64,000 nt of DNA, taken from assembly GCF_025532145.1 (NCBI RefSeq), contig NZ_ARXS01000008.1, forward strand, positions 1 through 64,000, read 5' to 3'. The notes under the pieces are model-generated. The model saw only the letters and a list, made by a program, of their open reading frames with translations. It was not told the DNA's origin and did no database searches. This document shows positions 41,653 to 49,982 of this stretch, piece by piece. Each line of letters opens with the position of its first letter. Within the stretch, counting starts at the first letter, position 1. This DNA comes from Alloalcanivorax balearicus MACL04. Its GTDB lineage: Bacteria > Pseudomonadota > Gammaproteobacteria > Pseudomonadales > Alcanivoracaceae. A program made the translations under genes and the position numbers.

Positions 41653-43353
41653 ATGCCTATTGATTTACATCAAGATTCTCCCGCATCGTCCGCGGAGCCC
41701 CCAACCAGCCCGCGGCTCTGGCTGGATGCGCAACGACGTCACGCCAGAATCATGGTGCGTTGGCTGTATCTGAGCGCGCTGGCGGATACGCCGCTGGCGA
41801 TCGTTCAGGCGGGACTGCTGGCCTGGCTCGCCGCTGGTCTGCTCAACAGCGAGCCCTCTTTATGGCTGCCCGCCTCCCTGCTATTGCTGACGCTGGCGTT
41901 GCGGGCCCTGGCCGGAGCCGCCCGCGCCCGATTCAGTGCCGGCGCCGCCGCCGATATCGGCCAGGCGGTACGCAACGCCGTGGCGGAGGCATTGTTGCGC
42001 GGTGCAGGCGGTACTTTGACGGCCGGGGAAGCCAGCACCGCTCTGCTGGAACAAGCCGGCGCGGTGGGTCGCTATCACGCCGGTTTCGCGGTGCAACGGC
42101 GAGTGGCCAGCTTAGCCACGGTGCTGTTTTTACTGGCCGCGTTCAGCGTGGACTGGATCGTTGGCGTGATCTTCCTGTGCACCGCGCCTTTGATCCCGGT
42201 CTTCATGATGCTGGTGGGCAGTGGCGCGCAGCGGGCGGCGGATCGACAGTTGGAAAGTTTGCGCTTTCTCGGTGGCTATTTTCTCGATCGTCTGCGCGGC
42301 GTACTGACGCTGCGGGCCTTCGCCCGTGAAGCGGCGGAGCAACAGGCGGTGGATACCGTCAACGGCGAATATCGCAAACACACCATGAAAGTACTGCGGA
42401 TCGCTTTTCTTACTTCCGCCGTGCTGGAGCTGTTCGCGGCGTTATCGGTGGCCCTGGTGGCCTTGTATGTGGGTTTGCACCTGCTCAATTTGATCGCCAT
42501 TGGCCCCGGTCCCCGGCTTGATTTCGCCACCGGGCTTTGGCTACTGCTGCTGGCGCCGGAGTTCTATCAGCCGTTGCGTCAGCTGGCGGCCGGCTATCAT
42601 GACCGCGCCGCCGCCCACGCCGCCGCCGAAGCCCTGGCCCCCCTGCTCGAGGAAGGTGACACCACCTCCGCCCCCGCTAACGTCTCCGCCACCGCTACCA
42701 CTCTGACCCTCGACCAAGTGTCGTTCCGTTACCCTGGCAGCGAGGAAACTCTGCTGCACGACTGCTCTCTGACCGTAACAGCCGGAGCGTGCCTGGTACT
42801 CAGAGGCGACAGCGGCACCGGCAAGAGCACCCTGTTGAAACTGATCGCCGGTCTGCTGGCGCCGGACACCGGCGAGATAGGTCATAACGGCCGGCCGGCG
42901 CCACTGCTGGCGCAGGCGACCGGCAATCTGGCCTGGGCCGGGCAGCATCCGTGGTTCATCCACGGCACGGTGGCGGACAATTTGCGCCTGGCCGCCCCGG
43001 ATGCCGATGACGCGGCCTTACATCAAGTATTGGCCGAATGCGGCCTGAACCACTTACCCGCCGGGCTGGATACCGCGCTGGACGAGAACGGCGGCGGCCT
43101 TTCCGGCGGCCAGGGACGCCGGTTGGCTTTGGCCCGGGCACTGCTGAGTCCGGCACCGCTGCTGCTGCTCGACGAGCCCACCGCGGAGCTGGATGAAACA
43201 CTGGAACAACGCATCATCGCGGCGCTGCGCGCCCGCAAGGGACAACGCACCTTGGTGATCGCCACCCATTCCCCGGCGCTCGCCACCCTGGCCGACCAGA
43301 GCCTGTGGCTGGGCCCCTCACCCGTGTCCATGGAAGGGCAGGCCCATGGCTGA
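41653..43353 (+). CDS. cydD: Thiol reductant ABC exporter subunit CydD
   Basis: A 566-residue fused membrane-ATPase half-transporter. WLDAQRRHAR..RWLYLSALADTPLAIVQAGLLAWL aligns with the E. coli CydD N-terminus; helices run to about residue 310; ATPase domain with Walker A RGDSGTGKSTLLKLI, signature LSGGQGRRLALARALL and Walker B LLLLDEPTAELD. With CydC it exports cysteine/glutathione to the periplasm, needed for bd oxidase assembly. Start chosen at ATG 41653 because the homologous region begins before the next ATG; a TTG lies 12 bases upstream. An Anr-type box sits inside the first codons. Confidence 0.92.
   Translation: MPIDLHQDSPASSAEPPTSPRLWLDAQRRHARIMVRWLYLSALADTPLAIVQAGLLAWLAAGLLNSEPSLWLPASLLLLTLALRALAGAARARFSAGAAADIGQAVRNAVAEALLRGAGGTLTAGEASTALLEQAGAVGRYHAGFAVQRRVASLATVLFLLAAFSVDWIVGVIFLCTAPLIPVFMMLVGSGAQRAADRQLESLRFLGGYFLDRLRGVLTLRAFAREAAEQQAVDTVNGEYRKHTMKVLRIAFLTSAVLELFAALSVALVALYVGLHLLNLIAIGPGPRLDFATGLWLLLLAPEFYQPLRQLAAGYHDRAAAHAAAEALAPLLEEGDTTSAPANVSATATTLTLDQVSFRYPGSEETLLHDCSLTVTAGACLVLRGDSGTGKSTLLKLIAGLLAPDTGEIGHNGRPAPLLAQATGNLAWAGQHPWFIHGTVADNLRLAAPDADDAALHQVLAECGLNHLPAGLDTALDENGGGLSGGQGRRLALARALLSPAPLLLLDEPTAELDETLEQRIIAALRARKGQRTLVIATHSPALATLADQSLWLGPSPVSMEGQAHG
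41660..41673. promoter_or_regulatory. Perfect Fnr/Anr box at the 5' end of cydD
   Basis: TTGATTTACATCAA is an exact match to TTGAT-N4-ATCAA. It overlaps codons 3-8 of cydD as annotated. No good -10 sits at the usual distance on either side, so it may repress, act from inside the gene or be chance. Confidence 0.55.
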
Positions 43354-45001
43354 TCGCATCACCTGGCTTCGTCATCAATTCAAAGGGGAAGGCGCGCGAC
43401 TCCGCAATGCCGGGTTACTGGCACTGATTACTGTCCTCGCCGCCATGGCGCTACTGGGGTTGTCCGGCTGGTTCATCAGCGCCGCGGCGCTGGCCGGACT
43501 GGCCGCCGGTGGCCCGGCGGTGGCGTTCAACCTGCTGGTTCCCAGCGCCGGCATTCGCGCCCTGGCGGTGGGCCGCACCGTGTCCCGCTATTTCGAGCGG
43601 CTGGTCAGCCATGACGCCACCTTCCATGTGATGCAGCGCCTGCGCACGCAATTGTTCGCGGCGATTCTGCCGCGCATACCCGGGCCCTTGTCGTCACTGA
43701 GCAGCGGCCATTTGCTGGAGCGCCTGCTGGGCGATGTGGAACGTTTGGAGAACGCCTGGCTCGGACAGGGGCAGCCCGCCCTGGTGGCCGCCGCCACCGC
43801 CGTGGTATTGCTGCTCGCCGGATTCTGGATCGCCGGACCGGTGGCGGCCCTGGCCATGCTGGCGGGATTTATCGTGATGTTCCTGCTGCTGCGGCACTTG
43901 TCGAAAGTTTCCGCCGAACCATTGGAACAGCGGGCCTGGCAACGCGAACAGCTTCGTGGGGATTTGGTGCAAACCCTCAACGGACTGCCCGATGTGCTTG
44001 CCTATGGCCTGCGGCCGTCATTACTCGAGCAGTGGCGCCGCCGCCTGGCCGATCTGGCCGGGCTCGAACATCGGCTGGCCTTGCGGCACGCCATCACCCA
44101 GACCCTGATTCAGAGTCTGATGCAATGGCTGGCGGTGGCGATGCTGCTGATACTGATCACGCCGGTGCGGCAGGAGATGATCGACGCGCCGGTGGCGCTG
44201 GCCCTGATGCTACTGGTGCTGGCCGCCGCCGAAGTGACCCTGCCCCTGGCCCAGGCCTGGCAGGGCTGGCCGGACACCCGGGCCACCGTGACACGCCTGG
44301 ACGCCCTGACCGGCACGCCGATCCCGCCGCCGGCCGCCAGTGGCAGCGAGATTCCCCAGGCCGACGGCGATTTGAAGGTCTCCGGACTGAGTTTCGCCTG
44401 GCCTGGGCAGCCGGCCTTGTTCAGCGGTCTTGATCTGCAAGCGCGAGCCGGCGCCCCGCTGGCCATCGTCGGCCCAAGCGGCAGTGGTAAATCCACCCTG
44501 CTGCATTGCCTGATGGGCCTGCAACGGATCAGTGCCGGCGAGATCCGTTTCGGCGGTGTCAGCCAGGCACGGGCGGACGGCGATGCCTGGCGCCAATGTT
44601 TCGCCCTGCTGTTACAGCAACAGCAGCTGTTCACCGGTACCCTGAGGGATAACTTGCGCCTGGCCAGACCGGACGCCAACGACGAGCGCCTCTGGCAAGT
44701 GCTGGAACAGGCCCGGCTGGCGGATCTGGTGCGGCAACGCGGCGGTCTCGATCATTGGATTGGCGCCAACGGCATGCATCTCTCCGGCGGACAGGGGCGG
44801 CGGTTATCACTGGCCCGGGTGCTGCTGCGGGACAGTCCGGTGATCCTGCTGGACGAGCCGTTCACCGGTCTGGAACCGGCCACCGCCGACGCTCTGTTCG
44901 ACACGCTGCATTCCACCTTGAACGACCGGGTTCTAATCATGGTCACCCATGACCGGCGCCATGCTGGGCGCATGGAGAGTCAATTGGTTCTCGACGTCTG
45001 A
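43346..45001 (+). CDS. cydC: Thiol reductant ABC exporter subunit CydC
   Basis: A 551-residue partner of CydD. Membrane domain with GLSGWFISAAALAGL and SRYFERLVSHDATFHVMQRLR (typical CydC), ATPase domain from about 345 with Walker A VGPSGSGKSTLLHCLMGL, signature LSGGQGRRLSLARVLL and Walker B VILLDEPFTGLE. It overlaps cydD by eight bases. After its stop come 14 bases and then the Anr-type box for ubiUV. Confidence 0.94.
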   Translation: MADRITWLRHQFKGEGARLRNAGLLALITVLAAMALLGLSGWFISAAALAGLAAGGPAVAFNLLVPSAGIRALAVGRTVSRYFERLVSHDATFHVMQRLRTQLFAAILPRIPGPLSSLSSGHLLERLLGDVERLENAWLGQGQPALVAAATAVVLLLAGFWIAGPVAALAMLAGFIVMFLLLRHLSKVSAEPLEQRAWQREQLRGDLVQTLNGLPDVLAYGLRPSLLEQWRRRLADLAGLEHRLALRHAITQTLIQSLMQWLAVAMLLILITPVRQEMIDAPVALALMLLVLAAAEVTLPLAQAWQGWPDTRATVTRLDALTGTPIPPPAASGSEIPQADGDLKVSGLSFAWPGQPALFSGLDLQARAGAPLAIVGPSGSGKSTLLHCLMGLQRISAGEIRFGGVSQARADGDAWRQCFALLLQQQQLFTGTLRDNLRLARPDANDERLWQVLEQARLADLVRQRGGLDHWIGANGMHLSGGQGRRLSLARVLLRDSPVILLDEPFTGLEPATADALFDTLHSTLNDRVLIMVTHDRRHAGRMESQLVLDV

Positions 45002-45015
45002 CGTCCGGCCTTCCC

Positions 45016-45056
45016 TTGACCCAGGTCAGCCCGGTGAGGCCCGGCGGCTTTACCCT
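45016..45056 (+). promoter_or_regulatory. Anr-type promoter of ubiUV
   Basis: TTGACCCAGGTCAG (45016-45029) with TACCCT (45051-45056) 35 bases downstream predicts transcription from about 45062-45064, giving a leader of about 25 bases to the ubiU start. The box differs from TTGAT-N4-ATCAA at three positions. Confidence 0.65.
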
Positions 45057-45088
45057 GACCGGCCAAAGTATCTGGCATGGGAGGAGAC

Positions 45089-46096
45089 ATGAACGGTTCC
45101 CCGGAACTGGTCTGCCCCGCCGGCAATCTGCCGGCACTGAAAACCGCGGTGGACGAAGGCGCCAACGCGGTTTACATGGGTTTCAAGGACATCACCAACG
45201 CGCGTCGCTTCGCCGGTCTCAACTTCACCCCGGAACGGGCCCGGGAAGGTATCGACTACGCCCACCGGCAAGGCTGCCGGGTGTTCTGCGCCATCAACAC
45301 CTATCCGCAAAACGACGGCTGGCCGCTCTGGACCCGGGCCGTGGATCAGGCCGCGGATCTCGGCGTGGACGCCTTGATTCTGGCGGACCTGGGCCTGCTC
45401 GAGTATGCCGCCCGCCGCCACCCGGACCTGCCCCGACATTTGTCCGTGCAGGGCTCCGCCACCAGCGCCGAGGCCTTGCACTTCTATCATCGCCATTTCG
45501 ACATTCGCCGCGCGGTGCTGCCCCGGGTGCTGTCACTGGATCAGGTAAAACAACTGGCCGCGGCTTCTCCGGTAGCCCTGGAGGTGTTCGGCTTTGGCAG
45601 CCTGTGCATCATGGTGGAAGGACGCTGTTATCTTTCCTCTTATCTCACCGGTGAATCCCCCAATACCCACGGCGCCTGCTCACCCGCCGCCCACGTGCGC
45701 TGGGAAGAGCAGGACGGCGGTCTCAGTTCGCGCCTCAACGGCGTGCTCATCGATCGTTACGGTCCCGGCGAGCAGGCCGGTTATCCGACCCTGTGCAAGG
45801 GCCGCTTCCGGGTCGATGACGAGCTCTATCACGCCATCGAGGAACCCACCAGCCTGAACACGCTGGAGCTGCTGCCGGAACTGCAAGCTCTCGGCATCGC
45901 CGCGGTGAAGATCGAAGGCCGGCAACGCAGTCCCGCCTACGTGCGGGAGGTCACCCGGGTGTGGCGCCAGGCGTTGGACCGTCTCTCCCGGACGCCGTCC
46001 AAGTTCCAATCGGAGCCGGCCTGGCAACGCACTCTGAGCAACCTGTCCGAAGGCACCACCACCACTCTGGGCGCCTACGAGCGCCGCTGGAAATAG
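45089..46096 (+). CDS. ubiU: Ubiquinone anaerobic biosynthesis protein UbiU
   Basis: A 335-residue U32-peptidase-like protein. ELVCPAGNLPALKTAVDEGANAVYMG is the N-terminal TIM-barrel motif; four cysteines in FGSLCIMVEGRCYL, GACSPAA and YPTLCKGRF correspond to the [4Fe-4S] ligands of E. coli UbiU. With UbiV it carries out oxygen-independent ring hydroxylation in ubiquinone synthesis. The ATG at 45089 has GGAGGAGAC just upstream; the ATG 12 bases before it lies inside that region. Same unit as ubiV, 11 bases apart. Confidence 0.94.
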   Translation: MNGSPELVCPAGNLPALKTAVDEGANAVYMGFKDITNARRFAGLNFTPERAREGIDYAHRQGCRVFCAINTYPQNDGWPLWTRAVDQAADLGVDALILADLGLLEYAARRHPDLPRHLSVQGSATSAEALHFYHRHFDIRRAVLPRVLSLDQVKQLAAASPVALEVFGFGSLCIMVEGRCYLSSYLTGESPNTHGACSPAAHVRWEEQDGGLSSRLNGVLIDRYGPGEQAGYPTLCKGRFRVDDELYHAIEEPTSLNTLELLPELQALGIAAVKIEGRQRSPAYVREVTRVWRQALDRLSRTPSKFQSEPAWQRTLSNLSEGTTTTLGAYERRWK

Positions 46097-46107
46097 GAGG
46101 CATCGGC

Positions 46108-46995
46108 ATGCTGGAACTGGCCCTGGGACCGGTGCCGTTTTATTGGCACCAACGGGACTACGAGACCTTCTATGAGCACGCGGCGGACTGGCCGGTGGAA
46201 CGGATCTATCTGGGTGAGACCGTGTGCGGGCGGCGGCGGGACATGAAACTGGATCACTGGCTCGGGCTGGCCCGGGAACTGCGCGCGCAGGGCAAGACCG
46301 TGGTGCTGGCCTCGCAGACCCTGATCGAGGCCGGCGCCGATCTGCGCGCGCTGCGCCGACTGTGCGATAACGGCGAACTGCCGGTGGAAGCCAATGACAT
46401 GAGCGCCGTGCAGTTGCTGAGTGAAGCGAGGCTCCCCTTTATCGGCGGCGCCCCCCTCAACCTCTACAACGTGGAAGCCATCCGTTTGCTGGCCGGTTCC
46501 GGTATGCAGCGCTGGCACGCGCCACTGGAGCTGTCCCGGCAGGCGCTCACCGCTTTGCTGACAGCACTGCGGGAACAGGATCTGGCTCTGCCGTGCGAGG
46601 TACACGCCTATGGGCATCTGGCGCTGGCCTGGTCGGCCCGTTGCTTCACCGCCCGGCGGCGGGGCCATGCCAAGGACCGCTGCCAGTTTGTTTGCCGGGA
46701 CGATCCTCAGGGGCTGCCTCTGTTCAGTCAGGATGGTCGAAGACTGTTCACTCTCAATGGCATCCAGACCCTCTCCGCCTGGCCCCAGGACCTGCGCCGG
46801 GAACTGCCGGTGATGGCTGAAATGGGGATAAGCAGCGCGCGCCTGGTGGTGGCCGACGAGCCCATGGCCGACATAGTGGCGGCTTTTGATCAAGTGCGCC
46901 GGGGCCAGCCGGATAACCGGGACCCGCTTGCCCTGGTGGACGAAGCGCGCTGCGACGGCTACTGGCACGGTGCTCCCGGGATGGAGCGGCGATAG
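46108..46995 (+). CDS. ubiV: Ubiquinone anaerobic biosynthesis protein UbiV
   Basis: A 295-residue U32-like partner of UbiU: LALGPVPFYWHQRDYETFYEHAADWPVERIYLGETVCGRRRDMK contains the first cluster cysteine, and ARCFTARRRGHAKDRCQFVCRDD the other three. Length matches E. coli UbiV (292). Start ATG preceded by TAGGAGG. Together with ubiT at 49983-50450 the window holds the full anaerobic hydroxylation set. Confidence 0.94.
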   Translation: MLELALGPVPFYWHQRDYETFYEHAADWPVERIYLGETVCGRRRDMKLDHWLGLARELRAQGKTVVLASQTLIEAGADLRALRRLCDNGELPVEANDMSAVQLLSEARLPFIGGAPLNLYNVEAIRLLAGSGMQRWHAPLELSRQALTALLTALREQDLALPCEVHAYGHLALAWSARCFTARRRGHAKDRCQFVCRDDPQGLPLFSQDGRRLFTLNGIQTLSAWPQDLRRELPVMAEMGISSARLVVADEPMADIVAAFDQVRRGQPDNRDPLALVDEARCDGYWHGAPGMERR

Positions 46996-47040
46996 GACGC
47001 CGGCAAGATGAAAAGCTGGTCCCTCCCACTCTCCCTTTCC

Positions 47041-47082
47041 TTGACCCAGATCAGCCCTTTCTCTCGGCCTCACCTTTACGCT
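47041..47082 (+). promoter_or_regulatory. Anr-type promoter of nrdD
   Basis: TTGACCCAGATCAG (47041-47054) is followed 36 bases from its start by TACGCT (47077-47082), predicting a transcription start near 47089. The ATG of nrdD lies 50 bases further on. Confidence 0.7.
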
Positions 47083-47084
47083 GA

Positions 47085-47131
47085 CCACCATATATTGTGC
47101 CAACACAAACAAAACACACTAAATATGGAAA
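47085..47131 (+). promoter_or_regulatory. Pair of NrdR boxes
   Basis: CACCATATATTGTG (core, 47086-47099) and ACACTAAATATGG (from 47116) resemble the NrdR box ACAC-WATATATW-GTGT. Their centres are 31 bp apart, three helical turns, as in known nrd promoters. They overlap and follow the predicted start, so NrdR would block transcription when dNTPs are plentiful. Confidence 0.65.
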
Positions 47132-47138
47132 CAGTGTC

Positions 47139-48869
47139 ATGACCACACCCCGCCCGGACAGCACGGTGACGGTGAGCACCACCGTCGAGGAATACCTCAG
47201 TCGCGCCGACTGGCGCGTGCACGCCAACGCCAATCAGGGCTACTCCCTGGGCGGGCTGATTCTCAACATCTCCGGCAAGCTGATCGCCAACTACTGGCTC
47301 GATCAGGTTTACCCACCAGAGATCGGCAGCGCCCATCGGGAAGGCGATCTGCACCTGCATGATCTGGATATGCTGAGCGGCTACTGTGCCGGCTGGTCCC
47401 TGCGCAGCCTGTTGATGGAAGGGTTCAACGGCGTCACCGACCGCGCCGAAAGCGGCCCGCCCAAACATCTCTCCAGCGCGCTTGGCCAGATGGTCAACTT
47501 CCTTGGCACACTGCAAAACGAATGGGCCGGCGCCCAGGCCTTCAGTTCCTTCGACACCTATCTGGCCCCCTATGTGCGCCGTGACAACCTGGACTACCCG
47601 GCGATACGGCAAGCACTCCAGGAATTCATCTACAACCTCAATGTGCCGTCCCGTTGGGGCAGCCAGACGCCGTTCACCAATCTGACCTTCGACTGGACCT
47701 GCCCGGAGGATCTGCGCGAACAGGTACCGGTGATCGCCGGCGAGGAGCAGCCGTTCACCTACGGCGAGCTGCAAGCAGAGATGGATCTGATCAACCGCGC
47801 CTATCTGGAAGTGATGGAAGCCGGCGATCAACGCGGCCGGGTTTTCACCTTCCCGATTCCCACCTACAACATCACCGAGGATTTCGATTGGGACGCGCCC
47901 AACACGGAGCGGCTGTTCGCGCTGACCGCCAAATATGGCCTGCCCTACTTTCAGAACTTCCTCAATTCCGACCTGCAGCCGCATATGGTGCGGTCCATGT
48001 GTTGCCGCTTGCAGTTGGATGTCCGCGAGCTGCTCAAGCGCGGCAATGGCTTGTTCGGCAGTGCCGAGCAGACCGGCTCCGTGGGCGTGGTGACCATCAA
48101 TTGCGCGCGGCTGGGGCACCGCTTCGCCGGCGACGAAAGCGGCCTCTACCGGGAATTGGATCGTCTGCTGGAACTGGGCCGCGACAGTCTGGAAATCAAA
48201 CGCGACTGCATCCAACGCTGGATGGACGCCGGTCTTTATCCCTACACCCGGCGCTATCTGGGCACCTTGCGCAATCATTTCTCCACACTGGGCGTGAACG
48301 GTCTCAACGAGATGGTGCGTAATTTCACCCATGATCGCCAGGATATCGCCACCGAGCAGGGTCGTGACCTGGCCTTGCGTCTGCTGGAACACGTACGCGA
48401 ACGCATGCGTGGTTTCCAGGAAGAGACCGGCCATCTGTACAACCTGGAGGCCACCCCGGCGGAAGGCACCACCTACCGCTTCGCCAAGGAGGACGCCCGC
48501 CGCTATCCCGACATTCTCCAGGCCGGCACCCCCGAGGCTCCCTATTACACCAACTCCAGTCAGTTGCCGGTGGGCCATACCGAGGATCCGTTCGCGGCGC
48601 TGATTCATCAAGACCCGCTGCAAACCCGCTATACCGGCGGCACCGTGCTGCATCTGTACATGCGCGAACGGCTTTCCAGCTCCCGCGCCTGCCGCCAGTT
48701 GGTACGCACCGCCCTGTCCCGGTTCCGACTGCCTTACATAACCGTGACGCCGACCTTTTCCATTTGTCCGGTGCACGGCTACCTGGCTGGAGAACACGAA
48801 TTCTGCCCGCGCTGCGACGACGCGCTGCTGGCCCAACAAACAACGGTGAAAGACACCCACGTGGCCTGA
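47139..48869 (+). CDS. nrdD: Anaerobic ribonucleotide reductase catalytic subunit, lacking its glycyl-radical domain
   Basis: A 576-residue class III reductase that makes dNTPs without oxygen. DLDMLSGYCAGWSLRSLL (C83) and SMCCRLQLD (C288/C289) hold the active-site cysteines of the formate-using type. The usual N-terminal ATP-cone is absent. Near the C-terminus is a metal site CPVHGYLAGEHEFCPRC (Cys-His-Cys-Cys rather than four cysteines). Then the protein ends; the RVxGY glycyl-radical loop that normally follows is missing here and is found in the separate gene 45 bases downstream. E. coli NrdD has 712 residues. Control by Anr-type and NrdR boxes is indicated upstream. Confidence 0.93.
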   Translation: MTTPRPDSTVTVSTTVEEYLSRADWRVHANANQGYSLGGLILNISGKLIANYWLDQVYPPEIGSAHREGDLHLHDLDMLSGYCAGWSLRSLLMEGFNGVTDRAESGPPKHLSSALGQMVNFLGTLQNEWAGAQAFSSFDTYLAPYVRRDNLDYPAIRQALQEFIYNLNVPSRWGSQTPFTNLTFDWTCPEDLREQVPVIAGEEQPFTYGELQAEMDLINRAYLEVMEAGDQRGRVFTFPIPTYNITEDFDWDAPNTERLFALTAKYGLPYFQNFLNSDLQPHMVRSMCCRLQLDVRELLKRGNGLFGSAEQTGSVGVVTINCARLGHRFAGDESGLYRELDRLLELGRDSLEIKRDCIQRWMDAGLYPYTRRYLGTLRNHFSTLGVNGLNEMVRNFTHDRQDIATEQGRDLALRLLEHVRERMRGFQEETGHLYNLEATPAEGTTYRFAKEDARRYPDILQAGTPEAPYYTNSSQLPVGHTEDPFAALIHQDPLQTRYTGGTVLHLYMRERLSSSRACRQLVRTALSRFRLPYITVTPTFSICPVHGYLAGEHEFCPRCDDALLAQQTTVKDTHVA

Positions 48870-48914
48870 CACTTTCACATTGGTTTTTATTCCATCGCAA
48901 AAAGGAGACACACC

Positions 48915-49106
48915 ATGAACGCTTCTCTCTCCACTGCTTCCCTGAATCCCCGTGACACTCTGCCCGAAGAACAACGCCAGCGCTGCGAAGTCTGGACCCG
49001 GGTGATGGGGTATCACCGACCGGTCAGCCAGTTCAATCCGGGTAAAAAATCCGAACATCGCCAGCGCCGTCATTTTTGTGAGCGGCAGGCTCGGCTGGAT
49101 GACTGA
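48915..49106 (+). CDS. Stand-alone glycyl-radical domain of class III ribonucleotide reductase
   Basis: A 63-residue protein, equal to the NrdD C-terminus: a 22-residue lead, then CEVWTRVMGYHRPVSQFNPGK with the radical glycine at position 32 in RVMGY, and a basic tail. It has its own ATG and a strong ribosome site (AAAAGGAG). NrdG would place the radical on Gly32, and the small protein would then dock in NrdD to make the active enzyme, as GrcA does for pyruvate formate-lyase. The end overlaps the nrdG start by eight bases. Function is inferred from the motif. Confidence 0.88.
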   Translation: MNASLSTASLNPRDTLPEEQRQRCEVWTRVMGYHRPVSQFNPGKKSEHRQRRHFCERQARLDD

Positions 49107-49809
49107 TGTCGGTTCCGGTCCGGCCCTGCCGGTGGCGGGGCTGACACCGCTGACCACACTGGACTATCCGGGCCGGTTGGCGTGCGTGGTCTTCCTTCAA
49201 GGTTGCCCGCTGCGTTGCGGCTATTGCCATAACCCGCACATGATCCCGCCCCGGCGGGGCCAGATGCGGGAGTGGCGCGAGGTCGAATCCTTTCTTGAAA
49301 CACGACGAGGTCTGTTGGAGGCGGTGGTGTTCAGTGGTGGCGAACCCACCCGGCATCCGCAGCTGTTACTGGCGATACAGCGAGCCCGTGAGCGAGGGTT
49401 CGGCATCGGTCTGCACACCGCCGGCAGTTACCCCCGACGTCTGAGCACACTGATACCGGATTTGGATTGGGTGGGCCTGGACGTGAAAGGGGATGCGGCC
49501 CAAATCGATCGTATCACCGGGCGCGGCCGTCAGTGGCGACAACTGTGCGACAGTCTGGATCAGTTGCTGGCCGCCGATCTCGCTTTGGAGTGCCGCACTA
49601 CCGTGCACTGGCGCGATTTCGATGAGGCCGCCTTGGAACGGCTGGCACGCTGGCTGGCCGCTAAAGGAGTGCGCCACTACGCTCTGCAATGGGCGCGACC
49701 ACAACAATGCCTGTCACCGTCCTATCAACAGCCGTCGCCGATAGCCAATCCTCTGCCCGGCCTGGCGGAACGGCTGCGGCCATTATTTGAAACGCTCAGC
49801 GTGCGTTGA
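49099..49809 (+). CDS. nrdG: Anaerobic ribonucleotide reductase activase (radical SAM)
   Basis: A 236-residue radical SAM protein. CPLRCGYCHNPHMIPP carries the CxxxCxxC cluster motif, FSGGEPTRHPQL the SAM-contact GGE, and GLDVKGDAAQIDRITG follows. It cuts S-adenosylmethionine to make the glycyl radical on the reductase. Start taken at ATG 49099; a GTG at 49078 is in frame. It overlaps the small glycyl-radical gene, so the two are translated together. Longer than E. coli NrdG (154) and like the pseudomonad form. Confidence 0.9.
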   Translation: MTDVGSGPALPVAGLTPLTTLDYPGRLACVVFLQGCPLRCGYCHNPHMIPPRRGQMREWREVESFLETRRGLLEAVVFSGGEPTRHPQLLLAIQRARERGFGIGLHTAGSYPRRLSTLIPDLDWVGLDVKGDAAQIDRITGRGRQWRQLCDSLDQLLAADLALECRTTVHWRDFDEAALERLARWLAAKGVRHYALQWARPQQCLSPSYQQPSPIANPLPGLAERLRPLFETLSVR

Positions 49810-49846
49810 CAATGGGGATGTGAATTCAAAGGTCGCCACAAGAGCA

Positions 49847-49934
49847 CTGTAGGAGCTTGGTCCGGGCGGCGGGCCGCTGCAAGCGAATTGTGCTTTCAAC
49901 CCCAACAGATTCGCTTGCAGGCAAGCTCCTACAG
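49847..49934. repeat. REP-like hairpin repeat, copy 4 (interrupted)
   Basis: Right arm 49909-49934 is the same family sequence (CGCTTGCAGGCAAGCTCC). Left arm 49847-49888 is split by about 17 extra bases, GC-rich, between CTGTAGGAGCTTG and GCAAGCGAAT. It lies between convergent nrdG and ubiT. Confidence 0.75.
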
Positions 49935-49982
49935 CGGCTTCGCGGCCCCTCTGCGGGAACCTGCAGCGGGTATTTATCCGCT

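Noticed and set aside
47076-49157. 693-codon minus-strand frame over nrdD and nrdG
   Set aside because: Antisense shadow of nrdD, with Gln/Gly/His-rich composition, no ribosome site and no domain.
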